In this document: one piece after another, positions 46,371 to 60,171 of the stretch
Layout: each line of letters starts with the position of its first letter
How positions within the stretch are numbered: the first letter of the stretch is position 1
DNA from: an uncultured Pelagibacteraceae bacterium
Lineage (GTDB): Bacteria; Pseudomonadota; Alphaproteobacteria; Pelagibacterales; Pelagibacteraceae
NCBI GenBank assembly: GCA_902584365.1
Contig: CACHZG010000005.1
Span: 1 to 62,568 of the forward strand
DNA length: 62,568 nt
Direction of reading: 5' to 3'
Position numbers and translations under genes: made by a program
Notes under the pieces: model-generated
The model's database searches: none
What the model was told of the DNA's origin: nothing
The model's input: only the letters and a program-made list of their open reading frames with translations

Positions 46371-47318
46371 ATGAAATTAACTAATGAGCAAAAAAAAGAG
46401 ATAAAAGATCAACAATCTCAAAATTTTAAAACTAAAAGAGTAACTTCACCAGAGTTAGAAAAAGTTCTTTATGAAGCTCTTCCAGTTTTAGATCACGGTT
46501 TTATAAGAGTTATAGACTATATGGGAGATGACTCTTCAATCGTGCAATCAGCTAGAGTATCATATGGCAAAGGTACAAAAAAAGTTTCTACAGACTCTGG
46601 ATTGATTAAATACCTAATGAGACACAGGCATAGTACACCTTTTGAAATGTGTGAGATTAAATATCATGTAAAGCTACCTATATTTATAGCTCGTCAATGG
46701 ATAAGGCACAGAACAGCTAATGTTAATGAATATTCGGCTAGATATTCTATTTTAGATAAGGAATTTTATATTCCAGATAAAAAAAATCTCGCTGCACAAT
46801 CCACGAGCAATAGACAAGGAAGAGGAAACTTAATTAATGGGTCTCAGGCTGACAATATTTTAAATCTTTTAAAAGAAGATGCTGAGAGAAATTATAACAA
46901 CTATGAGAAGATGCTTAATGAAACTTTTGATGGTAAAATTATTGATGAAAGTAAGCAGGGATTAGCTAGAGAGCTAGCTAGAATGAATCTTACTTTAAAT
47001 TCTTATACGCAATGGTATTGGAAAACAGATCTTTTAAACTTGTTAAATTTTTTGTCTTTAAGAGCAGACAGCCATGCTCAATACGAGATAAGAGCTTATG
47101 CAGAAATAATGTTAAACACTGTTAAAAAATGGGTTCCAACAACTTATGAAGCTTTCATAGATTATAGGGTGGGTGGTATGGAACTTTCATCTAAAGGAAA
47201 AAAAGTTATAAAAAAAATGATCCAAGGGGAAAAATGTGATTATGAAAGTTCTGGTTTGTCCAAAAGAGAATGGAATGAGTTAATGTCTTCCTTCGACTTT
47301 AGTGAAAAGATTGTTTAA
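46371..47318 (+). CDS. thyX: FAD-dependent thymidylate synthase ThyX
   Basis: ThyX makes dTMP from dUMP using methylene-tetrahydrofolate, FAD and NADPH, replacing ThyA. The 315-aa protein has the defining RHRx7S motif at 112-122 ([11 protein letters not shown]). It also has [60 protein letters not shown] and [16 protein letters not shown]. The length is at the upper end for the family because of an N-terminal extension. Converges on mrp with a 20-base overlap. Confidence 0.97.
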   Translation: MKLTNEQKKEIKDQQSQNFKTKRVTSPELEKVLYEALPVLDHGFIRVIDYMGDDSSIVQSARVSYGKGTKKVSTDSGLIKYLMRHRHSTPFEMCEIKYHVKLPIFIARQWIRHRTANVNEYSARYSILDKEFYIPDKKNLAAQSTSNRQGRGNLINGSQADNILNLLKEDAERNYNNYEKMLNETFDGKIIDESKQGLARELARMNLTLNSYTQWYWKTDLLNLLNFLSLRADSHAQYEIRAYAEIMLNTVKKWVPTTYEAFIDYRVGGMELSSKGKKVIKKMIQGEKCDYESSGLSKREWNELMSSFDFSEKIV

Positions 47319-48093
47319 TTTTCTTTGCGATTTCCTCGAATAATTTTGAAACTTCATGGTTTGGTTTTTTGTAAGTTAAAGGTTCACCGTAATCAGCAGA
47401 CTTTCTTAATTCCATATTAAGAGGTAATTTCCCTAAAAAAACTTTGTTATATTCTTTAGCTGTTTTTTCCACACCACCTTCTCCAAATATTTTATAAATT
47501 TTATTATCATCACCTTTAAAGTAACTCATGTTATCTATCAATCCCAAGATTTTCACGCTCATCTTTTTAAACATTTGTATACCTCTTTTAACATCTAATA
47601 ATGCTAAATCTTGTGGAGTAGAAACTATGACTGCTCCATCAACTTTAATTTCCTGAGTAAAAGTTAATTGTGTATCTCCAGTACCTGGAGGCATATCAAT
47701 TATAATAACATCTCTTTCTTTCCACAAAACTTTTTGAGTCATTGTTTTAATTGCGCTTATCACCATCGGGCCCCTCCACATCATAGGAGTTTTTTCATCA
47801 ATAAGTAGCCCCATAGACATACATTGCAAACCAAATTTCTCAGACGGGATAATTAATTTACCATCCTCACTTTTTGGTTTTTCTTTTAAATTTAAAAGTT
47901 TAGGTAAAGAGGGCCCATAAACATCCGCATCTAAAAGTCCAATTTTTAACCCCAAGTTTTGAAGTGCAAACGCTAAATTTACAGCCACTGTAGACTTTCC
48001 GACTCCTCCTTTTGCACTAGAAACAAGAATTGTATGTTTAGTTCCAGAGATAGCGTATTTTGTAAATTGTTTAGGGGGCGGTTTTTGGCTCAT
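47299..48093 (-). CDS. mrp: Mrp/ApbC/NBP35-family iron-sulfur carrier ATPase
   Basis: The 264-aa P-loop ATPase has the deviant Walker [13 protein letters not shown] (about 25-36), [43 protein letters not shown] and [20 protein letters not shown]. It is the ATPase part only; the N-terminal DUF59 domain of full-length Mrp is missing. The region that normally has a Cys pair (NMSYFxCPxCG) reads [20 protein letters not shown] with no Cys. Its ability to carry a cluster is therefore doubtful. Divergent from hflK. Confidence 0.92.
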   Translation of the reverse strand: MSQKPPPKQFTKYAISGTKHTILVSSAKGGVGKSTVAVNLAFALQNLGLKIGLLDADVYGPSLPKLLNLKEKPKSEDGKLIIPSEKFGLQCMSMGLLIDEKTPMMWRGPMVISAIKTMTQKVLWKERDVIIIDMPPGTGDTQLTFTQEIKVDGAVIVSTPQDLALLDVKRGIQMFKKMSVKILGLIDNMSYFKGDDNKIYKIFGEGGVEKTAKEYNKVFLGKLPLNMELRKSADYGEPLTYKKPNHEVSKLFEEIAKKIKQSFH

Positions 48094-48176
48094 AGTTTAA
48101 ATTTAACTAATATTTTAGACATTTTAGCGCTCCTTCTTAACTTGTTTTTACCATAAAAGTCACTATATAAAGTGTC

Positions 48177-49283
48177 ATGCCACTAACAAAAGATATCTTT
48201 AAAAACCAATCACCCTGGGGTTCAGGTGGTCCCAGCAGAGGTGATGGTAATGGGTCTGGTTCAAGAAGAGAGCCACCAAGTTTAGATGAATTAATTGGAA
48301 ATTTACAAAATATAATAAACAAATTTTTACCGGGTGGAAGATCTGGAGGAGGCAAACCAATAATTTTAGGTTTAGTAATTTTATTAGTAATTTGGGCTTT
48401 AAGCGGACTATACAGAGTTCTTCCAGATGAACAGGGTGTAGTTTTAAGATTTGGTAAATTTGTAACTACAACTCAACCAGGTTTAAATTATCATATTCCG
48501 TTTCCAGTAGAGCGAGTTTTAAAACCAAAAGTTACAAAAGTTAATAGAATTGATGTCGGATTTAGAGGGGCGAGTGATAGCGGAAGGTCATCAGGGATTG
48601 GTGAGGTACCAGAAGAAAGCTTAATGCTTACTGGAGACGAAAATATAGTAGACATAAATTACTCAGTGTTTTGGGTAATTAAAGATGCTGGAAAATTTTT
48701 ATTTAATATTCAGGAGCCTGTTGAAACTGTCAAAGCAGCATCAGAAACTGCAATGAGAGAAGTAATTGCAAAAAGTGAGATACAATCAATTCTTACAGAG
48801 GGAAGATCTAATATTGAGGTCGAAGTTCAAGAAATAACTCAAAATATTTTAGACGAGTATGGATCAGGAATTCAAATAACTCAGGTGCAGACACAAAAAG
48901 CAGATCCACCAAGTCAAGTTATTGATGCCTTTAGAGATGTTCAAGCTGCGAGAGCCGATAGAGAAAGATCAAAAAATGAAGCTGAAGCATATGCTAACGA
49001 TGTTATTCCAAGAGCTCGAGGAGATGCAGAGCAAATTTTACAAAAAGCCGAAGCATATAAAAAAGAAGTTGTTGCTACAGCAGAAGGGGAAGCATCTAGA
49101 TTTTTAGCAATTTATAATGAATATAAAAATGCAAAACGGGTAACTCAAGAGAGAATGTACTTAGAAACAATGGAAAAAGTCTTAGCAGATATTGATAAAG
49201 TTATTATAGATAAAAATTCTGGCCAAGGCGTTGTTCCTTATCTTCCGTTACCAGAACTTAAAAAACCAAGAGGTGGAAGTTAA
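48177..49283 (+). CDS. hflK: HflK, SPFH-domain regulator of FtsH protease
   Basis: The 368-aa protein has a Gly/Pro/Ser-rich cytoplasmic N-terminus (about 1-55), one transmembrane helix (about 61-82) and a periplasmic SPFH/band-7 domain (GVVLRFGKFVTTTQPGLNYHIPFP). A long helical region rich in Ala, Glu and Arg (residues about 240-320) and a Pro-rich end follow. HflK and HflC form a cage around FtsH and restrain its membrane proteolysis. Followed by hflC with a one-base overlap (TAATG). Confidence 0.96.
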   Translation: MPLTKDIFKNQSPWGSGGPSRGDGNGSGSRREPPSLDELIGNLQNIINKFLPGGRSGGGKPIILGLVILLVIWALSGLYRVLPDEQGVVLRFGKFVTTTQPGLNYHIPFPVERVLKPKVTKVNRIDVGFRGASDSGRSSGIGEVPEESLMLTGDENIVDINYSVFWVIKDAGKFLFNIQEPVETVKAASETAMREVIAKSEIQSILTEGRSNIEVEVQEITQNILDEYGSGIQITQVQTQKADPPSQVIDAFRDVQAARADRERSKNEAEAYANDVIPRARGDAEQILQKAEAYKKEVVATAEGEASRFLAIYNEYKNAKRVTQERMYLETMEKVLADIDKVIIDKNSGQGVVPYLPLPELKKPRGGS

Positions 49284-50158
49284 TGAAATTATCTAAATTA
49301 TTTTTACCAATATTGGTTGTTCTAGGAATAACTGCATTCCAATCAATTTTTATTGTTCAAGAAATCAATCAAGCAATTGTACTACAGTTTGGTGATCCAA
49401 AAAAAATTATTAGAACTTCAGGCTTAAATTTTAAATTGCCTTTTATTCAAAACGTAGCTTATCTTGATAAAAGGGTTTTAAATCTTGATAATCCACCAGA
49501 AGAGGTAATTGCAGCAGATCAGAAAAGACTAATTGTTGATGCATTTGCTCGTTTCAAAATCGTTGATCCCTTAAAATTTTACATTTCAGTTGGCAACGAG
49601 AGAGTTGCTCGACAAAGATTAGCAACGATTATCAATTCAAGAATTAGAGGGGTTTTAGGTAAACAAGAATTAGCCACTCTATTATCAAAAGATAGAGCAA
49701 AACAAATGTCGATAATTCAAAATGACGTTAATACAGAAGCAAAAAATTTTGGAATTGAAATAGTTGATGTAAGAATTAAAAGAGCTGATCTACCTCAAGC
49801 AAACAGTGACGCTATTTACGCTAGAATGCAAACTGAAAGACAAAGAGAAGCAAAAGAATTTAGAGCTCAGGGTGCAGAAATAGCTACTAGAATTAAATCG
49901 ACAGCAGATAAAGAAGTTACAGTAATTCTCGCGACAGCTAATAAACAATCTGAAATAATGAAAGGTGAAGGTGATGGTGAGAGAAATAGAATCTTCGCTA
50001 ATGCTTTTGGAAAAGATCCTCAGTTTTTTAGTTTTTATAGAGCTATGCAATCTTATGAAAAAGCTTTAATCGGAGGCGATACTTCACTTATATTATCGCC
50101 TGATAGTGATTTCTTTAAATTTTTTGGCAAGGCAGGTTTAATTAAAAAAGCCAATTAA
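49283..50158 (+). CDS. hflC: HflC, SPFH-domain partner of HflK
   Basis: The 291-aa protein has one N-terminal transmembrane helix (about 5-24) and the SPFH domain (QAIVLQFGDPKKIIRTSGLNFKLPF). It also shows the HflC motifs VDAFARFKIVDPLKF, ELATLLSKDRA, IVDVRIKRADLPQ and a C-terminal helix with RMQTERQREAKEFRAQGAE. The end DTSLILSPDSDFFKFF is typical. It works with HflK on the periplasmic side of FtsH. Seven bases before the DUF2065 gene. Confidence 0.97.
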   Translation: MKLSKLFLPILVVLGITAFQSIFIVQEINQAIVLQFGDPKKIIRTSGLNFKLPFIQNVAYLDKRVLNLDNPPEEVIAADQKRLIVDAFARFKIVDPLKFYISVGNERVARQRLATIINSRIRGVLGKQELATLLSKDRAKQMSIIQNDVNTEAKNFGIEIVDVRIKRADLPQANSDAIYARMQTERQREAKEFRAQGAEIATRIKSTADKEVTVILATANKQSEIMKGEGDGERNRIFANAFGKDPQFFSFYRAMQSYEKALIGGDTSLILSPDSDFFKFFGKAGLIKKAN

Positions 50159-50164
50159 AGTTTT

Positions 50165-50350
50165 ATGAGAGACCTCATAACGGCAATTGGGCTACTATTT
50201 TTTATTGAAGGGTTGCTAATTGCCATGTTTCCGTCAAGAATAAAAAATATATTAAAAATTATTGAGAAAATACCTGAAAGCAAATTAAGGAAAACAGGAT
50301 TACTTTTTTTAGTTATTGGTTTTTTAATAATTTGGTATATTAGAAATTAA
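50165..50350 (+). CDS. DUF2065 family small membrane protein
   Basis: The 61-aa protein has two transmembrane helices: about residues 4-22 (LITAIGLLFFIEGLLIAMF) and 43-59 (TGLLFLVIGFLIIWYI). The connecting segment is SRIKNILKIIEKIPESKLRK. This is the DUF2065 (YjeT-like) pattern, usually found between hflC and degP in Proteobacteria, exactly as here. Its molecular role is not known; conserved linkage suggests work with HflKC-FtsH or DegP. Confidence 0.9.
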   Translation: MRDLITAIGLLFFIEGLLIAMFPSRIKNILKIIEKIPESKLRKTGLLFLVIGFLIIWYIRN

Positions 50351-51763
50351 ATGAATAATTTTAAAAAATTCTTTTTAATCATATTATTTACACTCACTTA
50401 TAATGTTTCAAATGCAAGACCCGTCCCAGACTCGTTTGCTGATCTAGCCGAGAGACTTATGCCTTCAGTTGTAAATATTTCAACTACACAAACAGTAAGA
50501 ACAACTAATAATAATTTTCCATTTCAATTTCCTCCTGGATCACCATTTGAAGATATGTTCAAAGAATTTCAAAGACCAACAGAGCGTAAAGCATCCTCTT
50601 TAGGCTCTGGTTTTATTATTGATAAAAACGGAACTGTAATTACAAACAACCATGTAATTGCAAATGCAGAAGATATTATTGTAAGAGTAGGTGACAAAGA
50701 GTATAAAGCGAAGGTTATTGGATCAGATCCATACGCAGATATAGCCGTCATAAAAATATCCTCTAAAGACTCTTTTAAACCTGTGAATTTTGGTGACTCT
50801 GATAAAGCTAGAGTGGGAGACTGGGTCGTTGCAATTGGAAATCCATTTGGTCTTGGTGGAACAGTCACATCAGGAATAATTTCTGCAAGAAACAGAGATA
50901 TAAATTTAACACGTTACGATGATTTTATTCAAACAGATGCGTCTATCAACCAAGGTAATTCCGGAGGACCGTTATTTAATTTAAACGGGGATGTTGTTGG
51001 GATTAACACAGCAATCATAGCTCCTGGACAAGCTGGTTCTATTGGAATTGGATTTGCTATACCAGCGAATGCTGCAAAAAATGTAATTGATCAACTCATT
51101 AAATATGGTGAAACAAGAAGAGGTTGGTTAGGAGTTAGAATTCAAGAGGTAACAAAAGAAATAGCAGACGTAGAAAACCTAAAAAAAGTTAAAGGTGCTT
51201 TAGTTGCGAGTGTTGGAGAAAAAAGTCCTGCAGACAAGGCAGGAATTAAACCTGGAGATATTATTTTAGAATTTGATGGGAAAGAAATAGATACAATGAG
51301 AACACTACCAAAAGTTGTTGGAAATACAGAGGTTGGTAAGAGCGTCACACTTAAAATTTGGAGGAATAAAAAACTTATTTCTAAACGACTAGTTCTTGGA
51401 CGATTAGAGTCAACTGCTGAATTTAAAGAAAAAAAATCTGTGCCTAAAAAAATCAATAAGTCAATTGATATAGAAAGTCTTAAAATTAATGTGCGAGATA
51501 TTAATAAAACTGATAAATCAGAACGTAACCTTAAAGCAAATCAAACAGGATCTGTTATCAATGAAATTTACCAAAATAGTCCTTTAAATGGACTTTTAAA
51601 TAAAAATGATATTATAATCGAAGTTCAAAAAAAATCTTTCCAAAATTCTTTAGAATTAGATAGAGTCATTAAAAATATTGTAAACAAAAAAGAAACAACC
51701 GTGCTTCTTACGATAATCAATAGCTCAAATCAAAGAAGATATTTAGGTGTTAAAATCAAATAA
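50351..51763 (+). CDS. degP: DegP/HtrA family periplasmic serine protease
   Basis: The 470-aa protein has a signal peptide (1-22, ending SNARP) and a trypsin-like domain with catalytic H101 (NNHVIANAE), D130 (PYADIAVIKI) and S204 (QGNSGGPLFN). It ends with two PDZ domains, about 255-345 (RGWLGVRIQEV, GIKPGDIILEFDGKEI) and 385-465 (GSVINEIYQNSPLNGLLNKNDIIIEV). It degrades or refolds misfolded envelope proteins. It directly follows the DUF2065 stop, and its end overlaps miaA by 17 bases. Confidence 0.96.
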   Translation: MNNFKKFFLIILFTLTYNVSNARPVPDSFADLAERLMPSVVNISTTQTVRTTNNNFPFQFPPGSPFEDMFKEFQRPTERKASSLGSGFIIDKNGTVITNNHVIANAEDIIVRVGDKEYKAKVIGSDPYADIAVIKISSKDSFKPVNFGDSDKARVGDWVVAIGNPFGLGGTVTSGIISARNRDINLTRYDDFIQTDASINQGNSGGPLFNLNGDVVGINTAIIAPGQAGSIGIGFAIPANAAKNVIDQLIKYGETRRGWLGVRIQEVTKEIADVENLKKVKGALVASVGEKSPADKAGIKPGDIILEFDGKEIDTMRTLPKVVGNTEVGKSVTLKIWRNKKLISKRLVLGRLESTAEFKEKKSVPKKINKSIDIESLKINVRDINKTDKSERNLKANQTGSVINEIYQNSPLNGLLNKNDIIIEVQKKSFQNSLELDRVIKNIVNKKETTVLLTIINSSNQRRYLGVKIK

Positions 51764-52682
51764 AGATTTCAAAAAGATAATTCTAATTGCCGGTCCCACA
51801 GCATCAGGAAAATCAAAAATTGCAATTGCTCTTGCAAAAAAAATCAATGGTGAAATAATTAATGCTGACAGCATGCAGGTTTATAAAGAAATTTCAGTTT
51901 TATCTGCTAGACCAGAAAATAAGGATCTCAAAATAATAAAACATCACCTATACGGTTTTTTATCTGTAAAAAAAAATTTTTCAGTTGGTCAATGGCTAAA
52001 ATTTGTGAAAAAAAAAATTAGTGATATTATAAGTCAAGGCAAAGTGCCTATTCTTGTGGGAGGCACTGGGCTTTATTTCAATGCAATTACTAAAGGTTTA
52101 AGCAAAATTCCTGTTATTCCAGAAAAAAAACGTTGTAAAATTAGAAACTTATATAAGAAAGTTGGTCGAGAAAAGTTTTATGAAAAATTACTTTCCATTG
52201 ATCCAAAATGTAAAAATAAAATTTTACCATACGATACTCAAAGAATTCTTAGAGCTTATGAAATTAAAAAATTTACAAATAAATCTTTATATGATTGGGT
52301 TAGAAATACTAAGTCTGAATTTAACAAATATACTTTAATAAAAATTTATTTAGATATGCCCAGAGAAAAACTGTTAAAGAGAATTTACTTTCGTACTACA
52401 AAATTACTTAATAAAAACTGTTTTTCCGAGGTAAAAAATTTTAACAAATTGAAGATAAAAAGCTCACTATCAGTAAATAAGATAATCGGGATTAAAGAGA
52501 TAAAAGACTATTTAGCTGGAAACCTTACATTGTCAGAAACTGAAGATCTTATTAATATCAGAACTAGGCAGTATGCCAAAAGGCAAAGTACCTGGGCTCG
52601 AGGTCATATGAAGAATTGGAATAAGCTATATAACGATGATTTTCCAATCCTTTTTAAAAAAATTTTAAAACTTGCAAGCTAA
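51747..52682 (+). CDS. miaA: tRNA dimethylallyltransferase MiaA
   Basis: MiaA adds a dimethylallyl group to A37 of tRNAs reading UNN codons. The 311-aa protein has the P-loop AGPTASGKS (about 15-23), INADSMQVYKEI, the RPENKDLKIIKHHLYG region, LVGGTGLYFNAI and the C-terminal TRQYAKRQSTWAR. The start is GTG at 51747, within the end of degP; no better start retains the P-loop spacing. hfq, often next to miaA, is not here. Confidence 0.95.
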   Translation: MLKSNKDFKKIILIAGPTASGKSKIAIALAKKINGEIINADSMQVYKEISVLSARPENKDLKIIKHHLYGFLSVKKNFSVGQWLKFVKKKISDIISQGKVPILVGGTGLYFNAITKGLSKIPVIPEKKRCKIRNLYKKVGREKFYEKLLSIDPKCKNKILPYDTQRILRAYEIKKFTNKSLYDWVRNTKSEFNKYTLIKIYLDMPREKLLKRIYFRTTKLLNKNCFSEVKNFNKLKIKSSLSVNKIIGIKEIKDYLAGNLTLSETEDLINIRTRQYAKRQSTWARGHMKNWNKLYNDDFPILFKKILKLAS

Positions 52683-52719
52683 AACTTGATTCAATTACAT
52701 TCTCCTGTAGATTGTGAGA

Positions 52720-54485
52720 ATGCCAAAATTATTATCAGGTGCACAAATTGTTTTTCAAGCTCTGATTGACCAAAAGGTAGAACATATCTTTGGATATCCA
52801 GGGGGAGCAGTTTTACCGATATATGATGAACTAAAAAATCATAAAACAATTAAACACATTCTAGCAAGACATGAGCAAGGAGCAGGGCATGCAGCAGAAG
52901 GTTATGCAAGATCAAGTGGTAAGCCGGGAGTAATGCTTGTAACATCAGGTCCAGGTGCAACAAATGCTGTTACTGCGTTAACAGATGCTTACATGGACTC
53001 GGTTCCTCTAGTTTGTATATCGGGTCAAGTTCCAACTCACTTAATAGGAACTGATGCTTTTCAAGAATGTGACACAACAGGGATTACAAGACCTTGTACA
53101 AAACATAATTGGCTAGTTAAAGATGTAAATAAATTAGCTGAGACTATGCACTTAGCTTTCGAGGTAGCAACAACAGGCAGACCTGGGCCAGTGTTAATTG
53201 ATATACCTAAAGATATACAATTTAAAAAAGGAAAATATAAATTCGTAAAAAATAAACTTAAAAAAAAATTAAACGGTAAAGTTATTAATAAAGTCTCTAA
53301 TAACGAATTAGATATCTTTATTGATATGATAAAAAAATCCAAAAGGCCGATTTTTTATACTGGCGGAGGAATAATCAATTCAGGTCCTGAAGCAAGCAAA
53401 TTACTTCGTGAATTAGTTTCTTTAACTGGTTTCCCTATCACATCAACTTTACAGGGTTTAGGTGCTTATCCTGGAGATGATCCACAATTTCTTGGAATGT
53501 TAGGAATGCACGGAACTTTCGAAGCTAATAACGCTATGCACGATTGTGATCTGATGATTAACATTGGAGCCAGATTTGATGATAGGATAACAGGTAAGGT
53601 TGATGAATTTTCTCCTAACTCTAAAAAAATACATGTTGATATCGATCCATCATCGATTGGTAAAAATATTAAAGTAGATTTAGCAATAGTAAGCGATGTT
53701 TCAAATTTACTTAAAGCTTTACTTAAAAGGTTTAAAGAAAAAAACAAAAATTTTTTAGATTCTAATAAAGAGAAAACATCCCAATGGTGGTCGCAAATTT
53801 CTAAATGGCGAGAAAAAAAATCACTAAATTTTATAAATAGTGACAAGGTTATAAAACCTCAACATGCTGTTCAAAGACTATATGAGCTTACTAAAAATAA
53901 AGATACTTTCATTACAACTGAAGTAGGTCAACATCAGATGTGGGCTGCTCAACATTATAAATTTGATAAACCAAATAGATGGATGACGTCAGGTGGATTA
54001 GGAACAATGGGCTATGGATTACCGGCTGCTGTTGGCGTTCAAATAGCACACCCTGAAAAACTAGTAATTGATATAGCGGGTGAAGCATCTGTTTTAATGA
54101 CCATGCAAGAAATGTCTACAGCAGTACAGTATAGGCTGCCAATTAAAATATTTATTTTGAATAATGAATACATGGGAATGGTTAGACAGTGGCAAGAGTT
54201 ATTACATGAAAAAAATTATTCTGAAAGTTATACAGCAGCATTACCAGATTTTGTAAAGTTAGCTGAGTCATATGGTTGCGTTGGAATTAGAGCTAAGACA
54301 CCATCAGAACTTGACGCAAAAATAAATGAAATGATTAATATTGATAAACCTGTGATATTTGATTGTGTTGTCGATAAAGCAGAAAATTGTTTTCCAATGA
54401 TACCTTCTGGTAAACCACACAATCAAATGATTCTTGGACCAGAAGAGGAAGAAGAAATTTCAGATGAAGGAAAGGTTTTGGTTTA

Positions 54486-54486
<1 letters not shown>
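52720..54486 (+). CDS. ilvB: Acetolactate synthase large (catalytic) subunit
   Basis: The TPP-dependent enzyme makes acetolactate or acetohydroxybutyrate, the first common step to Val, Leu and Ile. The 588-aa protein has HIFGYPGGAVLPIYDEL, the catalytic Glu in ARHEQGAGHAAEGYA, RPGPVLIDIPKDIQ, the central FAD-type domain and the C-terminal TPP/Mg site. That site reads AGEASVLMTMQEMSTA ... LNNEYMGMVRQWQ, with Glu in the place where many homologues have Asp. ATG 52720 is chosen; GTG 52714 would add two residues. Overlaps ilvN by one base (TAATG). Confidence 0.96.
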
Positions 54487-56056
<1,570 letters not shown>

Positions 56057-56166
56057 CCCATTCTGGAGTGATTTTTTAAACTATATCACGATAATAATTG
56101 CAAAATCTCGTATTAATTGTATTATGTTTTTCATAGGACTTGATTTTAAAGTCATTAGAAAATTTT

Positions 56167-58783
<2,617 letters not shown>

Positions 58784-58801
58784 TAAGATAATTAGATTTA
58801 G

Positions 58802-59653
58802 ATGTCTACAAGTAGAGATGATTTTGGCATAGCAGTACGTTCGGCTCTTTTACAAAAAGGAGCAAGACAAAAGTTTTCTTTATTTTTTCTAATTATTATT
58901 GCTTCAATAATATTTTTTCTTGACTATTATAAAATTAAACCAGTAAACTTTGCTAGAGCGTTTATAAGCGATGCTCTTTACAGAGCATCTAATATTGCAA
59001 CAGCTCCTTTTTTAATTTTCTCAGATTTAAAAACAAACACTATTAATTTATTTGTAACTTTCAAAGAAAATAAAGTATTAAAATTGGAAATCGAAGAATT
59101 GAAAAAAAAAGAATTTCAAGTTGAATTCTTAAAAAATCAAAATAAAAACTTAAGAAAGATTTTAGAGGGTGACTCAAAAATATTGGGAGAAAGCACTTTA
59201 GCCAAAGTATTAATCGATAAAAAAAGCCCTTATTTAAAATCAATCATTATTAATAGAGGATCAAAAGCTGGAATTTCAAAAGGGATGCCAGTGTTAGATG
59301 GAAATTATTTAGTTGGAAGAATTGTAGAGGTAAATTATTTGTCATCAAGAGTCTTACTACTAAATGATCTTAATAGCAGAATACCTATTACCTTTGGAGA
59401 AAATTCTACTCAAGCTATTTTGACAGGAAAAGGTGGCGATGATCCTAAACTTGAGTATTTACCAGAAGCTTATGTCCCTGAGATCGATATTTCAGTTTAT
59501 ACATCTGGAAAAGACGGAGTATTAATTCCTGGCTTGCCTGTTGGGAAAACAGTTCTAAAAGAGGAAAATGTTTTTGTTAAGCTGTTTTCTGATCCTAATC
59601 AACTTTCATTTGTAACTGTACAACTATCTGAAATTAATGAGGAAAACTTTTAA
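58802..59653 (+). CDS. mreC: Rod shape-determining protein MreC
   Basis: The 283-aa bitopic protein has an N-terminal transmembrane helix (about 26-43, LFFLIIIASIIFFLDYY). A coiled coil follows (about 78-118: ENKVLKLEIEELKKKEFQVEFLKNQ), then the MreC beta-barrel domain with INRGSKAGISKGMPVLDGNYLVGRIVEV and SRVLLLNDLNSRIPI. MreC links MreB to PBP2 and RodA. The stop overlaps the mreD start by one base. Confidence 0.95.
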   Translation: MSTSRDDFGIAVRSALLQKGARQKFSLFFLIIIASIIFFLDYYKIKPVNFARAFISDALYRASNIATAPFLIFSDLKTNTINLFVTFKENKVLKLEIEELKKKEFQVEFLKNQNKNLRKILEGDSKILGESTLAKVLIDKKSPYLKSIIINRGSKAGISKGMPVLDGNYLVGRIVEVNYLSSRVLLLNDLNSRIPITFGENSTQAILTGKGGDDPKLEYLPEAYVPEIDISVYTSGKDGVLIPGLPVGKTVLKEENVFVKLFSDPNQLSFVTVQLSEINEENF

Positions 59654-60171
59654 TGGCTATTCTATATAAAAATTTTAGAAGAAATGTAATTAATGCAGGC
59701 CCATTGATTTTACTTTATTACATTTCTATCAGTGAAATTGATACACAATTCAGTAACTTGTTTGAAATATTATCTTTCAATCTACAAATAATAATTATTT
59801 ATTATTGGACTCTCAAAAGTTCTTCTGTTTTGGGAAATGGACATATTTTTCTTGTAGGAATTATTAATGATGTTGTAATGGGGCTTCCGTTGGGTTTAAG
59901 TTCAATTACTTATCTTGTTGTGTCATTTGTTGCCTCTTACGTAAAAAATGTTACTGTAAATATTTCTTTGTTCACAGATTGGTTTACTTTTATAATTGCT
60001 ATATTTTTATCTAATCTAGCTTTGATGACCTTAATATATAACTTCTCTTCATTAAAAATGGAGTATTCTGATATTTTTTATAATTCATTTTTTACTTTTT
60101 TATTTTACCCGGCAGTTTGGGGATTATTTAATTTTTATCAAAAAATAATGGTGATTAGTCAGGATGATTAG
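59653..60171 (+). CDS. mreD: Rod shape-determining membrane protein MreD
   Basis: The 172-aa protein has about five transmembrane helices and the MreD pattern: hydrophobic N-terminus, VLGNGHIFLVGIINDVVMGLPLGLSSITYLVV, then SLFTDWFTFIIAIFLSNLALM. It belongs to the elongasome and sits between mreC (one-base overlap) and mrdA (eight-base overlap). Sequence conservation is low, as usual, but context makes the call firm. Confidence 0.93.
   Translation: MAILYKNFRRNVINAGPLILLYYISISEIDTQFSNLFEILSFNLQIIIIYYWTLKSSSVLGNGHIFLVGIINDVVMGLPLGLSSITYLVVSFVASYVKNVTVNISLFTDWFTFIIAIFLSNLALMTLIYNFSSLKMEYSDIFYNSFFTFLFYPAVWGLFNFYQKIMVISQDD

Noticed and set aside
56057-56166. Attenuator, leader peptide or T-box before leuA
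   Set aside because: No Leu-rich short ORF, no hairpin-plus-T-run and no T-box core could be recognised in the 110 bases.
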